This document shows, one piece after another, positions 49,001 to 60,900 of a stretch of 64,000 nucleotides of DNA. Source of the stretch: Alentia gelatinosa (Eukaryota; Annelida; Polychaeta; Phyllodocida; Polynoidae); NCBI GenBank assembly GCA_950022655.1, contig OX465584.1, positions 54,516,789-54,580,788 on the forward strand, given 5' to 3'. The notes beneath the pieces were generated by a model, which saw only the letters and a list, made by a program, of their open reading frames with translations, did not search any database and was not told the DNA's origin. Every line of letters starts with the position of its first letter. The stretch's first letter is position 1. The position numbers and the translations under genes are program-made.

Positions 49001-52000
49001 CAAGATTCTATCTTTGTCTTAAACGATGATAGTAAAAAAAAACCTCATTCACATCAATAGAACCACGCTCATGATGAATACACCGTTTGTTCGTAGTTTA
49101 ATACGTTATTTAACTCCTCCTTCACAGAGCAGCCGACGGGACCGTGCTGGTTCTGTCTGGGCAGTCCAGAAGTGGAGAAACACCTGGTCGTCAGTGTGGG
49201 AGAACATGTAAGTCAATATCACAGCGGTCAGGTACTCTTACAAATGTCACCTAAATGTCAAATAAATCCTTCTAATTATAGGTAAGTGTAAAAAACGCCC
49301 CAACCCCCAGCCAGTTTGTTTACCGTAGGTTTATATTAGATGGAACAGTGATCACAGTGTAGGCATCAAGTATTCTGAACCTGTCATCGACGTTTTGGTT
49401 ATAAACTAGCGACTTCGTCGAGTCCGAGTTAAAGGGGAAAATATAGAAAATCGAAATACCGGACCGTCACTCGCATACCCAAGCGAGAGCTCTGCTGACT
49501 GCTCCACAAAGACAGGTGCATTACTCAGGCCAAACACTTAGGCTAGTGGTGGGTGGGGGGAATCAGCGGAGTTTTGAAAGGGCTACCAGCGAAAGTTGGG
49601 ATCTCATTGGTTTCTCACGAGAAATGTAGATTAGAAAACTACAATATTAAACATTGATTTCGGCATGGCTCGAAATGAATCATAAGAGAAGAAGTTTGTC
49701 TGAGTATAGTGCTACAAAAAATAAGAACAGATTCGAGTTTTTCACTACACGAGAATCTCACTCCCGTGGGTCTTCAATCTCCAACCCTAGATCGGGTCCA
49801 CTCTGTCCCTATGTACGGGAGCAACTTCAAGCGAATTCGACGAAATTCTAACGTTTTAAATATGGTAGGTAATAACCTTCTTCAAGACTCAGTCCAATTC
49901 ACAATTACGTAGTTAATATTGTGGCGGAAGACATCAATATTTTCACAGGACATTTTTCTGAATGCTGCATCATTAGCGTTAATGTGGATCTGCCTGATAG
50001 AGATACATCTGAATGCTTCAGACGTACATGGCGCTGGCTAAAGGCGGCATGACAGCAGACCACGTGATGATCCTGCCCATCGGCCACCACCAGTCCATCA
50101 CGTCGAGCCCGGACGAGGTGATCGACGAGATCAACAAGTACAAGACGGTCCTCACCAAGTTCTACAAGGCGGACGGCAAGGCCCCCGTCTTCTTTGAGCG
50201 AAACTACAAGACGTCACATTTACAAATACAGGTACATACACAATATTATTACATACCTATAGCCGAACGTCAGTGAAATACTACCCACTCACGGGGGTGT
50301 AGTATATCGCGACTACGGCCCACTACACTGCGCTTTGTCGCACTGCACGATTCTAACGTGTATGTATCTAACTCGCCGCACCGCGCTAGGCGTGCGTATT
50401 CGACGTCATCGCGACCAAAAACAACATGTCGTCGAATCGCGACTTTAAACTCGCGATACACGCCCCCCGTTACGACTACAAGTGCATACTGACCAAATAT
50501 CAAAGTAGCTAATGATTTGGATCCACCAGACACCGTTTAAACTGCTCAAATATGCGAAATTCATCGATAATAACAACACGATCCGCAGCGGGGGACGCAC
50601 AGACACGCTTACGCTGGTTCCCGGTTTGTCCGCCTCCACACATGCCTAACCCTCTCCAATCGTATCTTCTGCTAACCGCACTCGTACCAAATAGCGGCTA
50701 AACATCCGCTGGGCGAGTTGCGGCCTATTGCGCATGTGTGATTCACAGATCCTGCGCTACTTCCGGTTTGTAGCAGACAGTGTCAACATGGAGCGGTTGT
50801 GACTTAGGAACTCGATAAATGGCGTGTTTCTGATCGAATTAAGGTATGTTATAATAAGAAAACGCCCAGACTGTGGCCAGAACTATGTCTTAGTTCTCGG
50901 TCACCTATCGCCAACGTTCGCCCCTTCGCCTACGGCGTCGGGGCGAACGTCGGCGATAGGTGACCTCGAACTAAGACATAGTTCGGCCACAGTTAGGGCG
51001 TTTTCTCCTATTACCATGATTTCGATCTGAGTGGCCGTATTCTCCGCGATAGCGAGGAGTATTGCGTAGCGTCAACTACGCGGAGAATACGGCCACTCAG
51101 ATCGAAATCATGGTAATGTTGTATTTATTACTCACTTATTTTTAGATTTAAGCAATAAATATGATCGTTAGAAAACTTTTCAACATAGTTAAGAAGTTAT
51201 GTTTGGGACTACTTTCATCTCAAAAATCCGTATCCTCCTAGGAGGGTACGCAGCTCTGTATCCTACTCAGTAGCGATCTGTAAGCTACATAGGCTTAGTA
51301 TGGAGACTACGTATTAGTTGGGTAATAAAAGTTATGACATAAAACCTTGTATTCAGTCCGTCTTAGAACTTATATTATTATTTACCTAGATTTAGAAAAC
51401 GAGGCGAAAACTCTTCTGTACCCAACCGATGCCTAAAAATAAATTGAAAAAAAATTATTATATACCTATGGCTGAATGTCTATGAAATACTACCCGCTGC
51501 TAGCGGTGCAGTATCAATGTTCGGGCACACTGTGCCTGTAGTGAATGAGCGCCAACATTTGATCAGCAGGCTGTGAATTGATGATTTAAATATTGAATAA
51601 AATAGCGTTTTCTCACCAATTTCAGGTATAAAATGATAAGGAAAGGTAGTGAATGAGTCCATAGGGATGGCCATTCTCAGCCTTTTGTACCATAAATACT
51701 TCCCTCCGCCCCTGGCATTGGGACGTATTTATGGTACAAAAGACCTTGAACAGCCATCCCTAGGGCTTGATAACTACATTTTCTCTGAGTACATATGCTG
51801 ACATATGATTAACACTGTTTGATACATATATACATACCTCTTTGCTCTCAGGTGGTCCCGGTTCCCCGAGGAGTGGTTCGGGAACTAAAGGAGACATTTG
51901 ACGGTTGCGCAGTCAGTCAAAGTTTTGAACTTCATGAAATTCCCAAACACTCTGATATCAGACAGGTAAGCAAACTCCTTAAACTTTCTTATAACACCTT

Positions 52001-54054
52001 GTAAGCTTAAAAATCAAGATGTTGTATAATCCAGAGAAAACCAGACAAGCTGATTAGATTAAAAGTGAATTTATTTGGGGGTAACTTTATATCGAGATGA
52101 GGGGGGGGGGGGGGGGGGGATTTGAATTAATGATTTGCTTAAAAAAACACTTTAAAATCCTGAACTTCCAAACCATGATATGACCCTAACATTTGCTACA
52201 ATATATCAGGTTCATAATCTATAAAGGGTGTGTTCCACCAGGCTGGCAGTTTGGCATGAAAAGAGCACAACACAGCCGCCACTTACTGCCCATGCACTGA
52301 CCGTGTTAGCTCAGGTATAGAGACTGGCACAGTGGAGCAGGTCACACACCCACCAGTGGCGGTCACACGGCGATACCTCGTAAATTAGGGTTCGCCAATT
52401 ACTGGCCGGCTACCAGCTGGTGGCTGGCAGCGGTGACCGAGCCGGTGAGTTTGTACACTATAAGCAGTGGCCATTCGGTATTCTTTTCTTGCCGTACCCC
52501 TGGCCTGGTGGAGCATGCCCTTATCATAAAACATTCTAACATAATATAAAGAACATGGAGTTTCTCTTTATAAGATCATGTCATTCTCTTTAGATGTAAC
52601 AGTATCGTTCCCCTCTGATACAGATTGTGCCTAGTGGCGCCCCCTACTTTTATGCCGAACTCCCGTCTGGTGAAAAACTACTACATCGCATCAAGAGCGC
52701 GTTCCCTCTGCAGTTCGGCAGGTAAGACCATCAAAAAGAAACAATTTAAAAACTTTGCGGAGTGTTGTCCACACACCGTCCTCTAAGATGAGGACACTTA
52801 ATAGAGGGAACATGTTCCGTTATCAGCACACTGTTAACGCAGGGTTTTTCCTTACGCAGGGTTTCCTTACCCGGGGTATCCCTTAAGCAGAGTTTTACTG
52901 TAATTATCGCGAGGATTGCATATATTAGAAGCAGTTCTTATATCATAAATATGTTTCGATATGAAGTATGGACGAGCAAATATATTGGCAAGAAGCTTTC
53001 ACATTTTCAGTTTGGATGTAAGGATCCAGCTATATAGGTCATATTGTACTCCATTATATCCTGCTCATTTATGGTGAAATTACACAAAGTCAGCCTTCCA
53101 GAAGGTGAAAGATACATACAATGATGTCCCAAGACTACTTAGAGTCCGGAGGCGAATTGAAATACATACATAATATTAACAGGTTTCAGATAGAAGCGGC
53201 CGTAATCTCCGAGGACTAGACGCGTAGTAATACCCGAGTGAATGTGAGGATATTATGTAGTCTAGTCCGATGAGATTACAGCCGCTTTTATCCAAATCAA
53301 GTTTATATTGTTTTCCCACATTTATCAGTATTGCCAATTTCCGTAGGCTCTGCTATGTTTAGAAAAAGGACCACCTTCCGCCCTGTGAATTACACACTCC
53401 CTATAGGTTTAGTATGGAGACTCTGTATGAGGTGGATAATAGAAACTCCTTATAGGTTTAGTATGGAGACTCTGTATTAGGTGGATAATACACTCCCTAT
53501 AGGTTTAGTATGGAAACCCTGTATTCAGTAGATAATACACTCCCTATAGCAGGGGTGTCAGTCGAGGTTAGAAAAAAAACACGGAAATATTGTTTATGGC
53601 ACTTCAGCAGTTATTATGTTGATTTTACACAAGGAAAAATAATTTCATATTTTAAAGATGAAAACACGGATTTCCGTGGAAACACGGAAAACTGACATCC
53701 CTGCTATAGGTTTAGTATGGAGACCCTGTATTAGGTAGATAATACACTCCCTATTGGTTTAGTATGGAAACCCTGTATTCAGTAGATAATACACTCCCTA
53801 TAGGTTTAGTATGGAGACCCTGTATTAGGTAGATAATACACTCCCTATAGGTTTAGTATGGAGAATCCGTATCAGTTGAATAATAAAGCACTGTGTTTTC
53901 TTGTTATCTCAGGGAGGTGATGGCGCACGACACCCTTTTGGATCTTCCACACAGAGTGGACTGGAAAAACTGTAAAATCAGTCGAGACGAAGAGAAGGAG
54001 CAGGCCAAGGACTTCAAACAGTTATTTGCACCATACGAATTTAATGCCGTATGA
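40057..54054 (+). CDS. CWF19L1: CWF19-like protein 1 (CwfJ family)
   Basis: CwfJ/Drn1-type protein associated with late spliceosomes and lariat RNA turnover in its yeast relatives. Thirteen coding exons: 40057-40076, 42828-42912, 43204-43279, 44269-44585, 45404-45528, 46597-46681, 47225-47353, 48011-48128, 49128-49207, 50022-50231, 51852-51965, 52624-52721, 53913-54054. They join in phase to 532 residues (human protein about 538). N-terminal metallophosphatase-like part: [11 protein letters not shown] (7-17), [47 protein letters not shown]-terminal CwfJ HIT-like part: [16 protein letters not shown] (about 323-338), [20 protein letters not shown] (349-368), [13 protein letters not shown]; then the second CwfJ C-terminal domain [19 protein letters not shown] and [10 protein letters not shown]. 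The H-x-H-x-H HIT triad is replaced by GHHQS, as usual in this family. Start: tiny first exon MSGQLK, matching human length. Confidence 0.96.
40356..42598. mobile_element. 2.2-kb inverted-repeat element with nested insertion
   Basis: CCGTCAACTGGGGTTACTTG AGACAG at 40356 mirrors CTGTCTCAAGTAACCCCAGT TGACGG ending at 42598. Both ends are flanked by TA. TGTCTCAAGTTACCCC sub-repeats also occur inside (about 40425-40480, 42160-42205, 42555). No transposase frame seen. Occupies most of CWF19L1 intron 1 and contains the element 41045-41543. Confidence 0.85.
41045..41543. mobile_element. CAGGGATGCCAG element with 6-bp target duplication
   Basis: Ends CAGGGATGCCAGTTTTCC and CACTGGCATCCCTG; flanked by TAGCAA at 41039-41044 and again at 41544-41549. 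499 bases. The GC-rich middle (41130-41300) has no recognised domain. Confidence 0.85.
43340..43480. repeat. CCGAGGA foldback, copy 1
   Basis: AAACTCCGAGGAGTAGATGC to CCCGAGGAGATTATAACCGC; the same arrangement is at 53185-53290 (CGTAATCTCCGAGGACTAGA to AGATTACAGCCGC). Confidence 0.65.
45682..45812. repeat. ~130-bp hairpin element
   Basis: CACTCGTTTGAGTCTGAGTT, TTATGCCAC and TTGGCTCC are mirrored by GGAGCCAA, GTGGCATAAA and CTCAAACTCAAACG. Confidence 0.8.
46682..50021. other. CWF19L1 introns 6-9
   Basis: A single reversed copy of the TATGGAGACTCC unit at about 46760-46805. A degenerate tRNA-like stretch at about 49440-49520 (minus). Otherwise nothing recognised between the exons. Confidence 0.5.
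50850..51014. repeat. Long near-perfect hairpin (CpG-rich)
   Basis: AAAACGCCC..CTGTGGCC, AACTATGTCTTAGTTC and GGTCACCTATCGCC are mirrored around a TACGGCGTCGG centre. About 165 bases. Confidence 0.88.
51009..51117. repeat. Second hairpin abutting the first
   Basis: ATTACCATGATTTCGATCTG AGTGGCCGTATTCTCCGCG is mirrored by CGCGGAGAATACGGCCACTC AGATCGAAATCATGGTAAT. Arms match without visible mismatch over about 38 bases. Confidence 0.9.
51460..51595. repeat. Dispersed repeat with GGGCACACTGTGCCTG core, inverse copy
   Basis: Opposite-orientation relative of 26498-26645, in CWF19L1 intron 10. Confidence 0.75.
51655..51765. repeat. Hairpin element
   Basis: GATGGCCATTCTCAGCCTTT plus TGTACCATAAATAC is mirrored by GTATTTATGGTACAAAAG and AACAGCCATCCCT. 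Confidence 0.8.
53185..53290. repeat. CCGAGGA foldback, copy 2
   Basis: Relative of 43340-43480, also in CWF19L1. Confidence 0.65.
53395..53887. repeat. ~48-bp tandem array before CWF19L1 exon 13
   Basis: Seven units of CACTCCCTATAGGTTTAGTA plus TGGAGACYCTGTATTAGGT and GGATAATA, related to the KCC 53-bp array. The fourth unit is interrupted by the element at 53550-53703. The array ends about 25 bases before the exon 13 acceptor. Confidence 0.9.
53550..53703. mobile_element. 154-bp CAGGGGTGTCAG element, CTATAG target duplication
   Basis: Ends CAGGGGTGTCAG and CTGACATCCCTG. CTATAG at 53544-53549 is repeated at 53704-53709, and neighbouring array units show the undisturbed site CACTCCCTATAGGTTTAG. 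Confidence 0.9.
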
Positions 54055-54457
54055 TTTACTGTCCATGTAAATATATGAAGATAGTATTGTCATTATTTTT
54101 GAATATTGTGAATATGTATCACATTTCTGTTTAGAGTACATGTCCTATTCTAAGATTCAGGTACGAGAAAACCCTGTCTGAAGGAGAAAAGGGGTAAAAA
54201 CAAAAATAAGTTAAACATTTTGTGATATAACTTCACATAAGTATGTGTACTTTTTATCACTTGGCAGCAATTCTCCTTCTGAAAAGCAGATTTGAATGTT
54301 TTTGGAAACTAACCATGTCTATACAGTTATACATCAAAAGGAAAATGAGAACGAAGGTGCAGCTAAGAGTTTTCATGTCGATGTTTTTCGTACCAAGACA
54401 GTGTATATAGCTTTGCCTTGAACCATATTGACGGAAGAGGCGAAAAAGATGAATATA

Positions 54458-54463
54458 AATAAA
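54458..54463 (+). terminator. CWF19L1: CWF19L1 poly(A) signal
   Basis: AATAAA about 400 bases after the stop; the only strong signal before the MYG1 3' end. Confidence 0.55.
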
Positions 54464-54663
54464 ATGAAATTTTTATTTGAAAAATGATGTCTACCTTGTA
54501 TGCAGCTGTCTCTAGACAAGTTGACCTGTGGCATGTCAATCATTGTAGCATAGTCCTTAATCGACTATTTATCTAATTACATATGATAATAGTAATTTGC
54601 AAATATTCCTCAACGATAATAATAAATACCAGGAAACTCCAATTTCAATTTGATATACATGTA

Positions 54664-54669
54664 TTTATT
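54664..54669 (-). terminator. MYG1: MYG1 poly(A) signal
   Basis: AATAAA on the minus strand about 300 bases after the stop. It lies beyond the CWF19L1 signal, so the two transcripts need not overlap. Confidence 0.5.
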
Positions 54670-54973
54670 TTGGGATATACAAAGAACTTTCACACAAGCC
54701 TTGCTCATCTTTTTTGGATCATCCCAAATTTCTACCACGTCTGTGTTCACATGAACTAGTCACAAATAAATAACCAAGAGTGAAGATATATGTGCTATTA
54801 TCCTTCTGACACCCCCCCCCCCCCCCCCCTCCCCAAACGATGACCTAGTCCCATATCTTCTGTGGATGTGTACCGATTTGACAAATTTCATTCGGTTATT
54901 TCTGAGAAATATTCAAAGGACTTAAACTAATGTACTATATTTGAAAAATATACCTCTATTATCTAATTAAATC

Positions 54974-57900
54974 CTAACTAGATTCAGCTTTGGCAGCAGA
55001 GAGAGTTTGTCGTGCCATTTTAAGTACTCCTTCGTAAGTCTCGTTGCCACCGATGAAGCCTGAGGCGTGGACGAAGATGCAGCCCGGGATCCCCGAGACG
55101 CTGCTCAGCTCCTCGTCTCGCACACCGCGCCACTTCTCCAGGAGCGACAGTCTGAAACATACGAAATAAAAGTTTCATCAGATTTATTATTATATACCTA
55201 TAGGCGAACGTCTCACTTTTACTGACCAGGAGAATAGATTCCGTTTGTCACTGAGGCACAAAAGAATAATCATATGTCCCTCCGTACCATGTGACCACTC
55301 TTTCTACTATTTAGTGAGTTGTAGAATGGCATTTTTAATGATTTCTAGGTATATAATAATATAGAGACACAGTGAGTGTGACTGAATTCCATCTGTTCCT
55401 CGATATTTTGGTCAGAAATACTCACCTCATTCTTTGAACTCGGGGAGTATTTCTGATCAAAATATCTCTGAACAGATTCCATTCAGTCACACAATCTATT
55501 TCTATACATTATCCATGGTATAAAAAGTCCCCATTGAGAATGTACGAGTACTCGGTAAACCACTACCCATTATTCAAAAACCATCCGATATTATAACTAT
55601 GGCATACAGATTCCAATCTGTATGCCATATGTCAAAGTCATTGTATACTGGAAAATAGTCCTTTTGTGCTATAGAGCAAAAACATAGTCCCTGTTGATAT
55701 AAACTTTAAGGTGGCAATTCCTGGTTTTAATCTACTTCAGCAGATGGATAATAAATACAACAAACGATGGTTTTATAGACAGGCGGCTCGGTAAACCACT
55801 CGAGGTTGACGTCGTAATACACACACTGACGCTTGTGTATTACTATGCGCCCACCTCTCATGGTTTACGGCCGCCTGTCTACTAGAGTCTGAAACACCAG
55901 AGTTTTGTATGTCACAGAAAATTGACAGGGGGTTTACTTTGTAAGGTAATTTGTCCGATATGCTTCAAACTCAACAAACAAAAAAGGGTAGAGAGGCAGA
56001 CAGTGACCAGGGCCCTGTTTTTTAGTCACGATATCGCAAGTCTGCGATCACCTAAGATCGGATCAAGATTCTACGGCATTTTCTATGACACAAGATGGCG
56101 GGTGTGCTATAGACGGTGTCGTAGGTTGAATCAAACGATCTTAGCAGAGTTAAGACAAGTATAGAACTGTCTTAGGTTCTATAAAACCTCACTGTGGATT
56201 TCCTACGCCTTCCTTAGTAATTAAGCGATGAAATTTTAACACGAGTAAGGGATACATATAACCTATAATCGTACCAAAAATGGAAAAGATCGGACCCACC
56301 GTTATGAAAATATCTGCGTTTAAATTTGAAACATCGGGCTATCATCGGATATGGTACAAGCACTCTCCTAGCAGATCTTTCGCGGTAAAACGCGCGGAAT
56401 CTCTGCTAGGAGATTGAAGTAAGCGCAGAGTGAGGGTAGAGCTACACTGGCCACCAGAGCAGCGTTTGCAATGACGAAATTCAAACGCCGAAATCTTCAT
56501 AACGGTGTGGCCGATTTTCTTCATATTTGGTACGATTATAGGTTATATGTATACCTTACTCGTGTTAAAATTTCATTGCTTAATTCCTACGGGAAGCTAA
56601 GTTCCGCGTTGGTATGCCTTTAAAACACAACAAACAAAAAAGGGTAGACAGGCAGACAGTGACCAGGTTACCTGTTTTTGAAGGATCCCGGTGCTTCGGG
56701 CACACACTGCACCCGCCACTTCTTGTTCTGATCCGCGAAGAGAACAAACTTGATGGGCGTCGCAATGTCCAGCTCCCCCTCGAGGGTCATCAAATGGTCC
56801 TTCCACGGGCAGCCACCCGACACCAACTTAATGATCTCTCCACTTGGGTCGATCTAACGAAAACAAAATTTTCAATAGATTTGACAGGGAAGGAAAAGCA
56901 AGAACAAATAATGAGCAAAAGAATACTTTTTTTCTCCCTTCAGTTTCAGCTGGCACGCGCCTGAGTTTGGGATCGTTGGGTTTGATTTTTGTTTTTCATC
57001 TGGACAAATATTTCAACAAACAATTCATTAACACTCAACTGTACTGGAGCTAAACTTCAATTATGAAACACACTCCCAATAGGTTTAGTATGGGGACTCC
57101 GTATTTGGTGGATATTAAAACAATATTTTTCGGGTCCCTATAGATATTGCTATAGAGACTCTTGGGATACAGTTGTTGACATCATGATGTCACAACTGAC
57201 AGACAGTGCACTATGGTTACAGTGGTTAGGGGCAGTTCTTTCAACTGTCATTCAAGGTAGCATCGCTGAGGGAGAAGGACGATGCCTCGTCTTGTTTTGC
57301 TTTTTGGATATTAAAACAACATACTTACATAGGAAATGGTGAAAAACCTATGAACATATTCATACTCACACTCATTTCATCTCATTATAAGGCGAGGATG
57401 TAGATTGTGATTAGTTCATAGATGTTACTACATAGTTCAAATCATTTTGTTTTACAGTGAAATTATAAGAGATGTATTCACCCATCGCGAATCTAAAAAA
57501 CTGTATTCTCTTGATGAGACAAGAGTGACCGGCCAAGCCGAGCCTGCGTTATTGGTTAATATTATCGTACACAGCACCCTGATAAAACTTATCAACAACA
57601 AAAAAGACTTACCTCCTTGCGTGCATTGATTGCTTCGAGTACGAGTTCCCGGGCGGGCAGCCAGCTGTCCCGGTAGTATGTGACGCGGTCAGTGAACTCG
57701 CCGCCCACCAGTTTCATCGCCTGTTTGAACCTCTCCTACGAAAACAGGAAAACATACTGGTTTTATCTAATTGATAATCAGTAGATCGCTGTCGAGGTTC
57801 GAGGAACATGTATTTAGAATCTACTTAAAGACTCATAAAAGCAGCATTACCATTATTTATACTGCACCTAATAATGATAATGAGGGTAAATAATAAATAT

Positions 57901-60900
57901 ATATACATGTACAAGAGAAACAATGTATGTTGGATACTATACCTATTGTGGCGGTTTGATATGGATTAGGTACCTCGCAAGAATGAAATAGCGTCAAGGT
58001 GTTACCCAAGTGCCATTATATTGTCCCAGTTTGCGTCTAACTCGAACTTAACTCGAATTATGTGTAATATGGTAGTGCCTTGTTGATCCTCAAATATGTC
58101 GTCCTCTTGAGATCACTCCATCATGTAAGGTGAAGTCCCTACCATATGATGGAAAGTTATCTGTTTGTGTGTAGTACTAAAACTACTTGATGTGAAACCA
58201 GGATGCTATGTCAATATCCCAAATTAAAGGGCCCAGCGATGAAAACCAGCTTACTTGTAAAGCTGACGCCAACGGCCACTTTATTGATATCCATGTAAAC
58301 GACCATAACATTTATGGAACCTATGTAAAGAAATAAGATCAATAAAGAAATTTATTTAAAAAAAAAAAAGAAGAAGAAGAGAAACAGGACCTACCTCTGG
58401 GTCAACATTTTCTGTCTCGTTCCACCTCGGGTTCAGGTGGCCAACGCGAGCACTTAAGTTGGATGTAATGGCGTACCTAAAAGTAAGCAAATTTACCCGA
58501 ACTTTTATGAGCACTTCTTAGTAAAGGACAATATTTGTGAATGTACGACTGTGCCATCTAGTTTCCATCTTAAATCGCTAAATGTGTTTAATCTATAAAT
58601 ATGCTTGACTTATACCACAGACTTGTATATAGATCCGTATTTATCTCATATTGCTAAAGACTTTCAATTCAAAAAGTTTTCTTTCCCTTAACAATTCCAG
58701 GCAAAAGCCTTGTGACTGCAGCCGATTATATATATTTTAGATTAAGAAGACGTGCTTATAATACCTCTGGGGCAAGCCGAAAGCCAATAAAGAAGATAAT
58801 ATTTTTTTTTATTTAAATTTATGTTACAACGAACATTTTCAATCACCCTATACAGAGCGTTCTTCCTTGTGGTGTCCAAGACATACTGCAAGGGTGGATG
58901 AATGTGTTGCCCTATGGATCCGGTACTCCCTTTAAAATAACTATTCCTATATAGGACATGAGGACTGGTGAGTGAGGACTCTTAGAGTGAGGACTGTCAA
59001 GTGAGGACTCCTGAGAGATAGTTATGGAACGCACAGCGGTAACAGTAATGTGATAACTTAGTCAATTTGCAAACCCAAGGTATAAGACATGTTACCCTTT
59101 AATGCTTTATTAAACTTTAATAAAGTTTGGGAATCCACTCTCTGAGTTCTTTCCCTAAGTGTGACAAAGTCACACGCCTTGATACAGCCAAACATTAAGA
59201 TGCCTGAAGAGTCCGATTCGGATGAAACCTTGACCCCCCTCCCCCTCTGTCTTTTTCTGACAGTTCCCCATACCTGTAAACTACTGGGTTAGCATGTACG
59301 CTTTCTGGGCTATTTTTAGCCACAGGGAGCGCCCACAATAGTGTGATGTCACTATTGTGAAGGGTGGTTGTTATGCACGGTGTTCTTTATGACACCGCTT
59401 TCTTGGAGATCGCATAGCAACGGTTTGGATTTGATGAGTAATTGTCACTTTCAAGGTAGCATCGGTTGATGACAGAAATGCATTCGCCTCGTTTTCCTAA
59501 AAGGTATAAGACATCGACATTTTATTCCCGATTCTCACTGAGCCGATGGTCGGGCTGACTCAGGAACAAATATTGATGTCTTACAGCCTTGACAAGTGCC
59601 GCCGTTTCCCCTCACCTCGGTGTCTCGTCTGAGGTGCTGATGCCGTTGTCGATGGCGTCCACCTCCTCGACGAAGAGCTCGTAGACCTTGTCGTAGATGA
59701 CGTTGGTGATGTCGTCTGCGGGTTTGGTGCCGAGGATGCCGGCGAGCACGCGGTGTCCGAAGTGCAGGTAGACGAGACCGGCACTGCTCAGCTTCGTCAC
59801 CCACTTCTTACCGGGACTCAGCGTGCTTAAACTCTCCGAGAACGTCCTGGTGGGGGAAGCATTAAGTATAATGTTTAAGCATAGATTTGATAGCTCCTGG
59901 CTAGAACCAGAAAAAAGAAGAACAACAAGAAGAGGAGAAAAGATCAACTTTAATATGCCATTTACAAGAACTGCAACTGTCATGAACAGTCCGTATTATC
60001 GGGGTGCCCGCGAATGGAATGGTCTTGGAAAAGAAATACAGTACTGTGACAACCTTCAAACGTTCAAGAAACAATTGTGTAAATAAGACAGAGATCTGAT
60101 ATGAACTGGAAAGAAAAGAAATTGATAATGGAACAGTTTCAATCGCCACATCTTCATATACTAATATTCATGTTTCTTTGTAATAATCTATATATGTTAT
60201 AGACAACTGTGGAGAATCGAACCATATTATATGTAACTTTGGAAGCACTGTTACTGAAAAACTCATGTATGTGAGAGTAGCAATAAATAAATAAAAAAAA
60301 ATTAAAAAAGAAGCAAATATGCTGGTTCAAAATATTTCACATGTTTTATTATCCATCGAATACATAAACGATGGTTTTGAGGACAGGAAGCCATAAACCA
60401 CGAGTTTGACGCGTAGTAATACATGAGCGCTAGCGATGGTGTAACGACGTCAACCTTGAGTGGTTTACAGAGCTGCCTATTCACATAACCTTCGTTTGTT
60501 ACATTTTCTATCCATCTTTTCGAAAGTTAAACCCAGTAATTGCCATATCAAAGGGTATAACAATAAGGACTATTTCTTTGCTCTATAGAACAAAGAGACT
60601 ATTTTCCTGTATACAATGGCTTTGAGACCATATACAACAGATTTGACTCTGCATACCACAGTTATTGTATCTGACAGGTTTTATATGATGGGTTGTGGTT
60701 TACTGAGTCCCCATACATTTTCGATAGGAACTTTGTATACGATAGATAATACAAAGACCCCACTGAAAATGTATGGGATTCAGTAAACCACGACCCATTA
60801 TATAAAACCTGTCAGACACGATAACTGTGGTATACGGATTGTATATGGACAGGCAGTCGTAAACAAGAAGTAGTTGACACGTAGTAATACACAAGCGTTT

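Noticed and set aside
59535..59804. Arg-rich minus-strand frames
   Set aside because: Alternate frames of MYG1 exon 59616-59846.
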